NCBI RefSeq assembly: GCF_014395225.1
Contig: NZ_CP060723.1
Span: 2,604,001-2,668,000, forward strand
Reading direction: 5' to 3'
Origin: Pedobacter roseus
GTDB lineage: Bacteria; Bacteroidota; Bacteroidia; Sphingobacteriales; Sphingobacteriaceae
Length of the DNA stretch: 64,000 nt
This document shows, in pieces, positions 18,566 to 27,323 of the stretch. Position 1 is the stretch's first letter, and each line of letters opens with the position of its first letter. The notes beneath the pieces were generated by a model. That model worked only from the letters and a program-made list of their open reading frames with translations, had not been told where the DNA came from and searched no databases. The position numbers were made by a program, and so were the translations under genes.

Positions 18566-19594
18566 ATGGCGTTAATCGAATTTACCAAAAGAGGCATTTA
18601 CTGTAAGCAGGGCGATTTTTATGTAGACCCCTGGTGGCCTGTAGATTATGCTGTAACCACACATGGCCATAGCGATCACGTGCGGTTCGGGAACAAATAT
18701 TACCTCTGCCATACTTTAACCAAACCCATCATCAAACGCAGGATCAGTGAAGATTTAAATGTAGAAACCCTGGAATATGGAGAAAGCATTACCCGTAATG
18801 GCGTAAACATTTCTTTTTTCCCAGCCGGGCACATTATTGGTTCGGCACAGGTACGCCTGGAATATAAAGGCGAAGTTTGTGTGATTTCTGGTGATTATAA
18901 AATTGAAGATGACGGCATTACTGTACCCTTTGAGCCTGTAAAATGCCATTCTTTTGTTTCAGAAAGTACTTTTGGCCTACCGGTTTACAAATGGCAAAAA
19001 CAGGAAATTGTTTTTAACGGCATCAGGAACTGGGTAAATGATAATATCAATCAACAGAAAACAAGTGTATTGATTGCCTATAGTTTGGGCAAAGCACAGC
19101 GTTTAATAAAAAACCTGGCCGGCGATACCCCTATTTATGTACATAACAGTATTGCCAATCTAAATGAAGTGATTATAGAAGCTGGTGTAAACCTTCCAAA
19201 AACCATTAGGATTACCCCCGAAACCACTAAAGATGAATTACAAAAAGGAATTGTAATTGTACCGCCTGCAATGCGTGATAGCCGCTGGATCAAAAATTTA
19301 TCCCATCCGGTTACCGGGATATGTTCTGGCTGGATGCAGGTAAGGGCGCACCGCCGCTGGCAAAGTGCTGATGCTGGTTTTGCACTCAGTGATCATGCCG
19401 ACTGGCCTGGTTTAATGGAAGCCATTACCGCAACAGGTGCCGAAAAAGTATATGTTACCCATGGCTTCACGGCTGCTTTTAGCCGCTTTTTAAATGATGA
19501 GGGTATAGAAGCCGCAGAAGTTTTAACCAGGTTTGGCCAGGAAGACGACGAAGAAAACAAAGTTGATTTAGCCGAGCAAAACGAAAATAAATAG
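18566..19594 (+). CDS. Ligase-associated DNA exonuclease (metallo-beta-lactamase fold)
   Basis: This 342-residue protein has the zinc-binding THGHSDHVRFG (HxHxDH, residues 33-38) and a beta-CASP-type layout with FFPAGHIIGSAQV, VISGDYK and a later SDHADW motif. It matches the exonuclease that is encoded beside ATP-dependent ligase, an Lhr-like helicase and a PdeM phosphoesterase in many bacteria. These proteins are thought to process DNA ends in a repair pathway. The start is the ATG 41 bp after the operator array. The ligase gene follows after 2 bp. Confidence 0.92.
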   Translation: MALIEFTKRGIYCKQGDFYVDPWWPVDYAVTTHGHSDHVRFGNKYYLCHTLTKPIIKRRISEDLNVETLEYGESITRNGVNISFFPAGHIIGSAQVRLEYKGEVCVISGDYKIEDDGITVPFEPVKCHSFVSESTFGLPVYKWQKQEIVFNGIRNWVNDNINQQKTSVLIAYSLGKAQRLIKNLAGDTPIYVHNSIANLNEVIIEAGVNLPKTIRITPETTKDELQKGIVIVPPAMRDSRWIKNLSHPVTGICSGWMQVRAHRRWQSADAGFALSDHADWPGLMEAITATGAEKVYVTHGFTAAFSRFLNDEGIEAAEVLTRFGQEDDEENKVDLAEQNENK

Positions 19595-19596
19595 CC

Positions 19597-21186
19597 ATGA
19601 AACGTTTTGCAAAACTGATCCAGCAGCTCGAACTGAGCAATAAAACCAACGATAAAATCGCAGCATTGGTTGATTATTTTAACCATGCCGACGATAAGGA
19701 TAAAGTATGGGTAATTGCTTTATTTACAGGTAAAAAACCTAAAAGACCGATTAAATCGGCCTTACTAAAATATTGGGCGATAGACATTACCGAGACACCC
19801 GAATGGTTATTTGCAGAAAGCTACTCCAATGTAGGCGATTTAAGTGAAACCATTGCGCTATTATTGCCCCCTGCCGAAAACACATCAGACTTTCAATTGC
19901 ACACCTGGATCGAAGAACTGCACGACCTCGAAGGTAAAGATGATGAAACCAAAAAGGATTTCATTTTAAGTGCCTGGAACAAACTCGAAACCCAGGAACG
20001 TTTTATTTTCAATAAGTTGATTTCCGGTAATTTCAGGATTGGCGTTTCCAATAAGATGCTTGTAAATGCCCTGGCCAAACAAAGCAGTTTCGATAGTGCG
20101 CAGATTATGCATAGCATTATGGGTAAATGGAATCCTTACGAAATCACCTTTCATGAACTAATAAATGGCATCCATGTAAATACCGATAACTCCTGGCCTT
20201 ATCCTTTTTGCCTGGCTTATGCACTAGAACAGGAACCAGAAAAACTGGGCGATATTTCGGAATGGCAGGCCGAATGGAAATGGGATGGTATCCGCGGGCA
20301 GATTGTAAAACGGAACGGCGAGCTTTTTATCTGGAGCCGTGGCGAAGAACTGGTTACAGAACAATTTCCTGAACTGCATTTTATGATCGATGTTTTGCCC
20401 GATGGAGTGGTTTTAGATGGCGAAATTTTGGCGGTACAGGATAAACAGGTGTTATCATTCAGTACCTTGCAGCAGCGTTTAAACCGTAAAACGATTAATA
20501 AAAAACAGCTTGAAGATGCTCCTATTGGCTTTTTTGTTTATGATATTCTAGAATATGAAGCCAAAGATTTCAGGGAGGAACCTTTAAGCGTAAGGCGAAA
20601 AATATTGGAGCAATTGATTGGCGGATTAGATGAAAGTCCGGTGATTATTTCTCCTGTAATCAATTGTAATACCTGGGAGGAACTGGCCGAATTAAGGCAA
20701 ACTTCGCGGTCGATCAATAGCGAAGGGATCATGCTCAAAAAGCTGAGTTCCCATTACCATAGTGGCAGGAAGCGCGGCGATTGGTGGAAATGGAAAATCA
20801 ATCCCTACACCGTAGACGCAGTAATGATATACGCTCAAAAAGGAAGCGGCAGAAGGGCAAATTTCTTCACGGATTATACTTTTGCTGTTCGTGATGGAGA
20901 AAACCTGGTAACCATTGCAAAAGCCTATTCGGGCTTAACAGATAAAGAAATTAAAGAAGTGAACTCTTTCGTCACCCGTAATGCGATTGAGAAATTCGGT
21001 CCGGTACGTACGGTAAAACCTGAACTGGTTTTCGAAATTGCTTTTGAAGGAATTGCGGAAAGTAAAAGGCATAAAGCAGGTTTAGCTTTACGTTTTCCAC
21101 GTATATTGCGGTGGCGAAAAGATAAAAAAGCAGATGAAATTAACACTTTGGAAGACTTGAGGCAGTTGCTTCAATCTACCTTGTAA
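19597..21186 (+). CDS. ATP-dependent DNA ligase (LigC/LigB-like)
   Basis: The enzyme seals nicks using ATP through a lysyl-AMP intermediate. The active-site motif KWDG (KxDG) lies at residues 228-231, preceded by an N-terminal helical DNA-binding domain. Downstream come DGEILAV (motif III region), FFVYDILEYE (motif IIIa), SEGIMLKK (motif IV) and WWKWKINP (motif V), and an OB-fold C-terminus closes the protein. It is 529 residues long. It sits in the four-gene ligase-associated repair cluster, 2 bp after the exonuclease gene. A 335-bp repeat-filled gap separates it from the helicase gene. Confidence 0.95.
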   Translation: MKRFAKLIQQLELSNKTNDKIAALVDYFNHADDKDKVWVIALFTGKKPKRPIKSALLKYWAIDITETPEWLFAESYSNVGDLSETIALLLPPAENTSDFQLHTWIEELHDLEGKDDETKKDFILSAWNKLETQERFIFNKLISGNFRIGVSNKMLVNALAKQSSFDSAQIMHSIMGKWNPYEITFHELINGIHVNTDNSWPYPFCLAYALEQEPEKLGDISEWQAEWKWDGIRGQIVKRNGELFIWSRGEELVTEQFPELHFMIDVLPDGVVLDGEILAVQDKQVLSFSTLQQRLNRKTINKKQLEDAPIGFFVYDILEYEAKDFREEPLSVRRKILEQLIGGLDESPVIISPVINCNTWEELAELRQTSRSINSEGIMLKKLSSHYHSGRKRGDWWKWKINPYTVDAVMIYAQKGSGRRANFFTDYTFAVRDGENLVTIAKAYSGLTDKEIKEVNSFVTRNAIEKFGPVRTVKPELVFEIAFEGIAESKRHKAGLALRFPRILRWRKDKKADEINTLEDLRQLLQSTL

Positions 21187-21195
21187 TGCGGTTTC

Positions 21196-21228
21196 AAACC
21201 TCGCAGGTTTTAAAAACCTGCGAGGTTT
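21196..21228. repeat. 33-bp inverted repeat, family A copy 1
   Basis: Arms AAACCTCGCAGGTTT and AAACCTGCGAGGTTT are separated by 3 bp. An element with the same arms and a different loop is at 39861-39893. It can form a very stable hairpin and may act as a terminator or REP-like element. Confidence 0.9.
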
Positions 21229-21353
21229 GTAGAAAATATTTTTTCCATGATCTGTGTCCTCACAGAACATCATTATCAAAATCAAAATTCGGTCTGTGGA
21301 ACACAGACCGAGGAGATAGATTTAGTTTGGACAGGTTGCCCAACGATTTTAAA

Positions 21354-21444
21354 CCCGACAGCAGCGGCACCCTTTTTTGCTGGAATATAATTAATGTTAA
21401 AAGAAAAATCACAAAAAAGGTAAAGCGTATGGCGGGGCTGCTGT
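21354..21444. repeat. Structured intergenic element, family B copy 1
   Basis: CCCGACAGCAGCGG and ACCCTTTTTTGC at the left pair with CAAAAAAGGT (21412-21421) and GCTGCTG (21437-21443) at the right. A diverged relative with the same layout occurs on the other strand at 49236-49362. Confidence 0.65.
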
Positions 21445-21521
21445 AACCGAAAGACTACTGTTATTGCTTTTCAAAACAATAAAACTTATCAATATAAAAC
21501 CTATAAGGAAAGACATTAAGT

Positions 21522-23999
21522 ATGGACCAAACCAAAACCAAAGGTTATAAAAAGATAAAAGCCTGGTTAAAGGCTAATAAACGCAGGCCTTTCCAGTTTC
21601 AGGAAGATGCCTGGCAGTATTATCTTAATGGCTATAGCGGTTTGGTAAATGCACCTACAGGCTTCGGAAAAACCTTTTCCCTATTTTTAGCGGTGGTGAT
21701 TGAGGCTTTAAATGCATCAGAAGCCAGTAATAAAAAAGCAAAAGACCGCTTACAGTTAATCTGGATTACCCCGCTCCGCTCCCTGGCCAAAGATATTGCA
21801 AGGGCCATGCGCGAAACTTTATTAGAACTGGAGCTAGATTGGCACGTGGGTGTCCGCAATGGCGATACTTCTCAGGCCGAAAAAGTACAACAAAAAAAAT
21901 CGATGCCCGAAATTTTATTGATTACTCCGGAGAGTCTGCACCTTTTGCTGGCACAAAAGGGCTCTTCTACATTATTCAGAAACCTTAAATGCATTGTTGC
22001 TGATGAATGGCATGAACTTTTGGGCAGTAAACGTGGGGTATTAGTTGAGTTAGCAGTTTCGCGAATTAAAGGCTTACAAAAATTAGAGAAAAACCAGTTT
22101 TTAAGGATCTGGGGGATTTCGGCTACTATTGGCAATATTGACGAGGCTTTGGATGTGTTAGAACCCAATTTGGAAGCTAAACGCATCATTGTTAAAGCCG
22201 ATTTAGAAAAGAAAATCGTAATTAAATCCATTATACCCGACGATATTGAGACACTGCCCTGGGCCGGGCATTTAGGCTTGAAACTGGCTTATAAACTTTT
22301 GCCGATTATTGAGAAGAGCAAAACAACCTTAATTTTCATCAATACCCGCGGCCAATCGGAAATGTGGTACCAGCATTTACTGAATATCGAACCTGAACTG
22401 GCCGGAAGAATTGCGATACACCATGGATCGATAGATTTTGAGCTCCGTAACTGGATTGAAGATGCCTTGCATACCGGGCAACTCAAAGCAGTTATTGCCA
22501 CCTCATCCTTAGATTTGGGCGTAGATTTTAAACCGGTTGATACCGTTGTACAGGTAGGTTCGCCAAAGGGCGTAGCGCGTTTTTTGCAAAGGGCAGGTCG
22601 CTCTGGTCACTCCCCGCATGAAACTTCTAAAATCTATTTCCTACCCACCCATGCCTTAGAACTGGTAGAAGCCGCGGCCATTAAAGAAGCGGCTAAAACG
22701 AATAATATAGAAAGCAGGGAGCCATTTATTATGGTATTTGATACCTTAGTTCAATACCTGGTTACATTGGCCATAGGCGATGGATTTGATGATAAAATTA
22801 TTTACGAAGAAATTAAAAACACCCATGCTTTCAAACTCATTCTCCCGGAAGAATGGACCTGGGTAATGCAGTTTATTACTTCAGGAGGAGATAGTTTAAG
22901 TGCTTATACCGAATTTAAAAAGGTAGTAAAAGATGAGGACGGACTTTGGAAAGTAAAAAGCCGTCAATTGGCCATGCGGCACCGTTTACACATAGGTACC
23001 ATTGTGAGTGACGCCATGCTGAAAGTGAAATTCATTTCGGGTGGATACATTGGCATGGTGGAAGAATATTTTGTTACCCGCTTAAAAGCCGGCGATAATT
23101 TCCGCCTGGCCGGAAGGGTTTTGGAATTTATCCAGGTGAAAGACATGACAGTTGTAGTGAGGGTAAGCAAGCAAAAAAACGCCATTTCGCCAAGCTGGAA
23201 CGGTGGTCGACTACCCTTATCATCCAATTTAGGTTCTGTACTCCGTAAAAAATATAATGAAGCTTTGGATAAAACCCATCAGGACGAAGAACTGGATTCT
23301 GTTTACCCATTGTTTTTATTACAGGAGAAACGCTCTCATGTACCTAGAAACGATGAATTGTTAATTGAGCTGATCAACAATAAAGAAGGTTTTCATTTAT
23401 TTGCCTACCCTTTTGAAGGCCGTTTGGTACACGAGGTTTTAGCGGCGTTAGTCGCCTATCGTTTAAGTAAACTGCTTCCCATCAGTTTTTCCATCGCCAT
23501 GAACGATTATGGTTTCGAACTGTTAAGCGAAACGGAAATCCCTATGGATGAATCGATTGCCTATGAAGTTTTCTCTCCTAAAAATTTAACGGAAGATATT
23601 ACATTAAGTATTAACTCTACTGAAATGGCAAGGCGGAAATTTAGGGATATTGCCTGTATTTCGGGATTGGTTTTTCAGGGTTATCCGGGAAAATACGTCG
23701 CAAATAAACACCTCCAGTCATCGGCAGGTTTGTTTTTTAATGTTTTTAGTGATTACGACAAACATAATTTACTTTTGCGACAGGCTTATGATGAGGTTTT
23801 TTATCAGCAGCTGGAAGAACCCAGGTTAGCAGCCGCTTTAGAAAGGATTCAGAACGGAGCGATTATCATCACCAATCCGAAAAGTTTTACCCCACTTTCT
23901 TTTCCAATAAAAGTAGATAGTTTGCGGGAGAATATGAGTTCGGAAGAGTTAGAACAAAGGATTGCCAGAATGAAGGCTGAATCAGAGAAAATTAAATAA
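21522..23999 (+). CDS. Ligase-associated DEXH-box helicase (Lhr-like)
   Basis: This 825-residue superfamily 2 helicase has Walker A APTGFGKT near residue 47, the DEWH box (VADEWHELLG) and motif III SAT. Motif VI is QRAGRSGHSPHE. The C-terminal half carries the Lhr-type winged-helix and DUF4145-like extension. Lhr-core helicases unwind DNA 3' to 5' and, together with the adjacent ligase, exonuclease and phosphoesterase, form a stress-induced repair set in several bacteria. The ATG is preceded by AAGGAAAG. It is followed by the PdeM gene after 109 bp. Confidence 0.94.
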   Translation: MDQTKTKGYKKIKAWLKANKRRPFQFQEDAWQYYLNGYSGLVNAPTGFGKTFSLFLAVVIEALNASEASNKKAKDRLQLIWITPLRSLAKDIARAMRETLLELELDWHVGVRNGDTSQAEKVQQKKSMPEILLITPESLHLLLAQKGSSTLFRNLKCIVADEWHELLGSKRGVLVELAVSRIKGLQKLEKNQFLRIWGISATIGNIDEALDVLEPNLEAKRIIVKADLEKKIVIKSIIPDDIETLPWAGHLGLKLAYKLLPIIEKSKTTLIFINTRGQSEMWYQHLLNIEPELAGRIAIHHGSIDFELRNWIEDALHTGQLKAVIATSSLDLGVDFKPVDTVVQVGSPKGVARFLQRAGRSGHSPHETSKIYFLPTHALELVEAAAIKEAAKTNNIESREPFIMVFDTLVQYLVTLAIGDGFDDKIIYEEIKNTHAFKLILPEEWTWVMQFITSGGDSLSAYTEFKKVVKDEDGLWKVKSRQLAMRHRLHIGTIVSDAMLKVKFISGGYIGMVEEYFVTRLKAGDNFRLAGRVLEFIQVKDMTVVVRVSKQKNAISPSWNGGRLPLSSNLGSVLRKKYNEALDKTHQDEELDSVYPLFLLQEKRSHVPRNDELLIELINNKEGFHLFAYPFEGRLVHEVLAALVAYRLSKLLPISFSIAMNDYGFELLSETEIPMDESIAYEVFSPKNLTEDITLSINSTEMARRKFRDIACISGLVFQGYPGKYVANKHLQSSAGLFFNVFSDYDKHNLLLRQAYDEVFYQQLEEPRLAAALERIQNGAIIITNPKSFTPLSFPIKVDSLRENMSSEELEQRIARMKAESEKIK

Positions 24000-24108
24000 A
24001 ACATATAAATTATTTTGAACAATATAAAGCATTTAAGAAGATATAAGTAATTATGTGATGGCACTATACTTTATATTTCTTAAATGGTGAAATTTTTACG
24101 CATTATTA

Positions 24109-24747
24109 ATGAACATTACAAGCCAGGGTGAGGAACTGATTTTAGATAAAGAAAGGGCTTTATTTTTACCCAAACATCAACTTTTAGCAATAAGCGACCT
24201 ACATTTGGGCAAATCGGCACATTTCCGTCAGGCTGGCCTGCAGGTACCCGCCACCATTGCACAAACAGATTTACAGCGCCTAAGCCTACTGATTAAGCAC
24301 TATCATCCAAAAACATTATTAATTAATGGCGACATGTTCCATCACGGCCTAAACACAGATATTGAAGAATTTGCCGAATGGAGAAAACAATATCAGCAAC
24401 TGGATTTTTTATTGGTAAAAGGTAATCACGACAGGCTATCTCATGCGAATTATGCTGCAATGAACATCAATATACATGAGCCCAGTTTTTGCTTAGGTCC
24501 ATTTTGCTTTATACACGATGCACCCAATTGTACTGAAGAAGAATTATATCCCATTAGCGGCCATATTCATCCTGGAGTTACCATTGTAGGTAAAGCAAAG
24601 CAAAGATTGAAATTTCCGTGTTTTTATTTCGGCAAGGACTACGCCGTACTTCCTGCTTTTAGCTTGTTTACGGGACTTTATAATATTTATCCAAAAACAA
24701 GCGAACGTATTTTTGCAATTACACCAAAAAGTGTGGTAGAAGTTTAA
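24109..24747 (+). CDS. pdeM: Ligase-associated DNA-repair phosphoesterase, PdeM type
   Basis: This 212-residue calcineurin-fold metallophosphoesterase has ISDLHLGKSAHFR, NGDMFHHG, KGNHDR and GHIHPG in the canonical order; these ligands bind the two metal ions. It belongs to the ligase-associated family, not to SbcD. It is the fourth gene of the repair cluster and is convergent with the thioredoxin gene, with only 3 bp between the stop codons. No terminator is visible between them. Confidence 0.9.
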   Translation: MNITSQGEELILDKERALFLPKHQLLAISDLHLGKSAHFRQAGLQVPATIAQTDLQRLSLLIKHYHPKTLLINGDMFHHGLNTDIEEFAEWRKQYQQLDFLLVKGNHDRLSHANYAAMNINIHEPSFCLGPFCFIHDAPNCTEEELYPISGHIHPGVTIVGKAKQRLKFPCFYFGKDYAVLPAFSLFTGLYNIYPKTSERIFAITPKSVVEV

Positions 24748-24750
24748 TAT

Positions 24751-25047
24751 TTAAGCGTGCGCATCAATTACCTGCTTCAGTTGAGACGCCTGTAAAACGC
24801 CACTTTGCCTCCAAACCTGTATCCCGTTTTTAAAAAGAATTAAGGTTGGAACGCTTTGAACATTGAACGAAGAAGCAGCAGTTTGATTCTTATCGATATC
24901 TACTTTAATGATGGAAACTGAATCGCCAACTTGCGCCTTTAACTGCTCTAAGATCGGCTTCATCATTTTACACGGGCCGCACCATTCTGCAAAAAAATCA
25001 ACCAACACAGGCTTATCGCCATTAATTAAATCTGAAAATTTAGCCAT
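24751..25047 (-). CDS. trxA: Thioredoxin
   Basis: This 98-residue thioredoxin-fold protein has the active site WCGPC ([12 protein letters not shown]) near residues 22-26 and the cis-Pro loop VPTL. No signal peptide is present, so it acts in the cytoplasm as a disulfide reductant. It runs convergently to the repair cluster. It is slightly short at the N-terminus compared with the usual 105-110 residues, but the core is complete. Confidence 0.93.
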   Translation of the reverse strand: MAKFSDLINGDKPVLVDFFAEWCGPCKMMKPILEQLKAQVGDSVSIIKVDIDKNQTAASSFNVQSVPTLILFKNGIQVWRQSGVLQASQLKQVIDAHA

Positions 25048-25100
25048 GATATTTGTCTTTATTTAGAAACAAAGATTAACTGGATTGGTTTTAAACGAAA

Positions 25101-25212
25101 ATTCGTCATTGCGAGGAGGAACGACGAAGCAATCTTCAAATAGTGGTTCTTAGAAACTTTCAATCAATAAGATTGCTTCGTCGGCTGAAAAAGCCTTCTC
25201 GCAATGACGAAT
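25101..25212. repeat. 112-bp palindromic repeat element
   Basis: Outer arms ATTCGTCATTGCGAG (25101-25115) and CTCGCAATGACGAAT (25198-25212) are perfect complements. Inner arms CGACGAAGCAATCTT (25122-25136) and AAGATTGCTTCGTCG (25169-25183) are also perfect. This is the mobile-palindrome type of repeat. It lies between the ferritin-like gene and the thioredoxin gene, both on the minus strand. Confidence 0.9.
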
Positions 25213-25220
25213 ATCTGAAT

Positions 25221-25835
25221 TTAAGCACTTACAGGCAATTCTGCCGCTAAGGCAGTAACCCAATTATCAAATAAAGCTTTTTCGATTTTAATTACTTCAG
25301 CTGCATGGTTTTCCCAATCATCAGAAAAGCTAACCAATTGGTTCATCATTTCTTCCAAATGGCCTTCTTCCTCCAGAATGATCGATTTCACATTTACCTT
25401 ACTTTTCGCTTCATCTAAAACGGCTTGGTAAATTGGATACAGCTCATCAGCACGTACTTCAATGGCATAGGTAACAAATAAATATGCAGCAAACTTTAAG
25501 TCGTAACCTGACAGATTAAACACAGCTTTTAAATAACGGCAAACCGCTATGTCCAAAGCATGTAAATAGTATTTGGTATGGTTCGGAGAAAGCAGTTCGG
25601 CATTGGTGTAGGTTTTACAAAGTGCCTCATCAACCTTCGAAATCTGTTTTTTTAAGTAATAGGCGTGTCTGTGTTCCTCTGCCGCATGTTTGAGGATGAT
25701 CAGGTTTACATTTTCTTTATGCTCAGAAGCTGAAATCTTCTTTGCACCTGCATTTTCCATATAAGATAAGGTATTTAACCATTTGGCATGCAATACATTA
25801 TCTGAAACTATCGATTTTAAATTTGAAGCTAACAT
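25221..25835 (-). CDS. Ferritin-like di-iron protein of unknown function
   Basis: This 204-residue, mostly helical protein has the spaced carboxylate motifs AAEEHRHAYY, AIEVRADELY and EEEGHLEEMM, typical of the ferritin-like superfamily four-helix bundle. It lacks a signal peptide. The exact activity (oxidase, dioxygenase-like or iron handling) cannot be told from the sequence. It follows the E2 gene at a distance of 70 bp on the same strand. Confidence 0.7.
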   Translation of the reverse strand: MLASNLKSIVSDNVLHAKWLNTLSYMENAGAKKISASEHKENVNLIILKHAAEEHRHAYYLKKQISKVDEALCKTYTNAELLSPNHTKYYLHALDIAVCRYLKAVFNLSGYDLKFAAYLFVTYAIEVRADELYPIYQAVLDEAKSKVNVKSIILEEEGHLEEMMNQLVSFSDDWENHAAEVIKIEKALFDNWVTALAAELPVSA

Positions 25836-25905
25836 TCTTAATTGTTAAACTGGTAAATTGCTGGCATTAAACCAACTTAAAAATTTAATTGAAACTGTAA
25901 ACTGA

Positions 25906-27267
25906 TTAAATCTCTCTATTCAGGTCCCAGCTTTCTAAATAATCGGCTACCCTACGTACAAACATACCACCTAATGAACCATCTACTACCCTATGGTCGT
26001 AAGATAAAGAAAGGAACATCATGTGTCTGATCGCAATCACGTCACCGTGTTCGGTTTCTAAAACTGCCGGTTTCTTTTTAATGGCACCAACTGCTAAAAT
26101 AGCTACCTGTGGCTGATTGATAATCGGTGTGCCCATTACGTTTCCGAAGCTACCCACATTGGTTAATGTAAAGGTTCCGCCCTGTGTTTCATCAGGCTTT
26201 AATTTAGAATTTCTTGCCCTAATGGCTAAATCGTTAACCGCTTTTGTCAGGCCAACCAGGTTTAGCTGATCGGCATTTCTGATTACAGGAACAATTAAAT
26301 TTCCACTTGGTAAAGCCGCAGCCATACCGATATTGATATTGCCCTTTTTGATAATCTGTGTTCCGTTTACCGAAACATTGATCATCGGGAAATCTTTTAT
26401 TGCTTTTGCAACAGCCTCTACAAATATTGGTGTAAAGGTTATTTTTTCATTTTCGCGTTTCTCGAAACTGTTTTTTACTTTATTGCGCCATAAAACCATA
26501 TTGGTTACATCGGCTTCAACAAACGAAGTTACATGCGGCGAGGTGGTTTTACTCATTACCATGTGATCGGCAATCAGTTTACGCATCCTGTCCATTTCTA
26601 TAATTTCGTCGGCACCACTTACGCTGGTGGTAGAGGTTTTATTAGAAGAAGGTACAGCTTCAGAAGTTTGAGCAGTTTTAGGTACTGCTGTTTCGCTTAC
26701 AGGAGGTGCAGGTGGAGTTAATATCACCGTCTTAGTTGCAGCAATTGCTCCTCCGTTTTTATTGGCAATATAATCCAGCAGATCGTCTTTATTTAAGCGG
26801 CCATCAGCACCTGAGCCTTTAATCGCATCTAACTCTGCCAACGCGATATTTTCCTGGGCGGCGATACTTTTCACCAATGGAGAATAAAAACGTTCAGAAG
26901 CACTGAAATCAGTTGCTACTGCTTTGTTTTCAGATGGAAGCTGCTCGATACCAGGAATGGTTTCTACTTTTTCTTCTGCTTTTGGTGTTTCAGCAACAGG
27001 TGTTTCAGCAGTTGGATGCTCTCCACCTGCTGTTTCTATAATGGCAATTACATCGCCAACCTGGGCAACATCATTTTCCTGAAATAACTGTTTTACCAAT
27101 TTACCTGCTACAGGGGAAGGAACTTCAGAATCTACCTTATCAGTAGCGATTTCGAGAATGGTATCGTCTAAATCGATAGTATCACCCGGTTGTTTTACCC
27201 ATTTAATCACCGTTGCTTCCGCAACACTTTCACCCATTTTTGGTAACAATAGTTCGTATTGAGCCAT
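25906..27267 (-). CDS. 2-oxoacid dehydrogenase E2 (dihydrolipoyl acyltransferase)
   Basis: E2 is the core of 2-oxoacid dehydrogenase complexes and transfers the acyl group from lipoamide to CoA. The order is a lipoyl domain (residues 1-75, lipoyl-Lys44 in ATDKVDSE), a Pro/Ala/Thr-rich linker, the peripheral-subunit-binding domain (FYSPLVKSIAAQENI to LLDYI, about 130-168), a second linker and the catalytic domain. The catalytic HxxxDG is in SYDHRVVDG near the C-terminus. At 453 residues with one lipoyl domain it could serve the branched-chain or 2-oxoglutarate complex. E1 and E3 genes are not nearby, so the substrate is undecided. Confidence 0.93.
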   Translation of the reverse strand: MAQYELLLPKMGESVAEATVIKWVKQPGDTIDLDDTILEIATDKVDSEVPSPVAGKLVKQLFQENDVAQVGDVIAIIETAGGEHPTAETPVAETPKAEEKVETIPGIEQLPSENKAVATDFSASERFYSPLVKSIAAQENIALAELDAIKGSGADGRLNKDDLLDYIANKNGGAIAATKTVILTPPAPPVSETAVPKTAQTSEAVPSSNKTSTTSVSGADEIIEMDRMRKLIADHMVMSKTTSPHVTSFVEADVTNMVLWRNKVKNSFEKRENEKITFTPIFVEAVAKAIKDFPMINVSVNGTQIIKKGNINIGMAAALPSGNLIVPVIRNADQLNLVGLTKAVNDLAIRARNSKLKPDETQGGTFTLTNVGSFGNVMGTPIINQPQVAILAVGAIKKKPAVLETEHGDVIAIRHMMFLSLSYDHRVVDGSLGGMFVRRVADYLESWDLNREI

Positions 27268-27323
27268 ATTAAATTACAGTATTTTATATTGGTAACGCCA
27301 CAAAAATACAGTTTTTATTCTTT

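Larger units (their letters stand above)
21187..21521. repeat. Repeat-filled intergenic region between ligase and helicase genes
   Basis: No credible gene is present; the one open frame here is built from repeats. It holds a 33-bp inverted repeat at 21196-21228, small hairpins at 21251-21266 (TCTGTG/CACAGA) and 21290-21310 (CGGTCTGTG/CACAGACCG), and a 90-bp structured element at 21354-21444. The helicase 5' leader occupies about 21450-21521. These repeats interrupt what is usually a compact operon. Confidence 0.75.

Noticed and set aside
21186..21446. An 86-codon plus-strand frame between the ligase and helicase genes
   Set aside because: It is made of repeat family A and B DNA and shows no domain or credible signal; its ATG merely overlaps the ligase stop codon.
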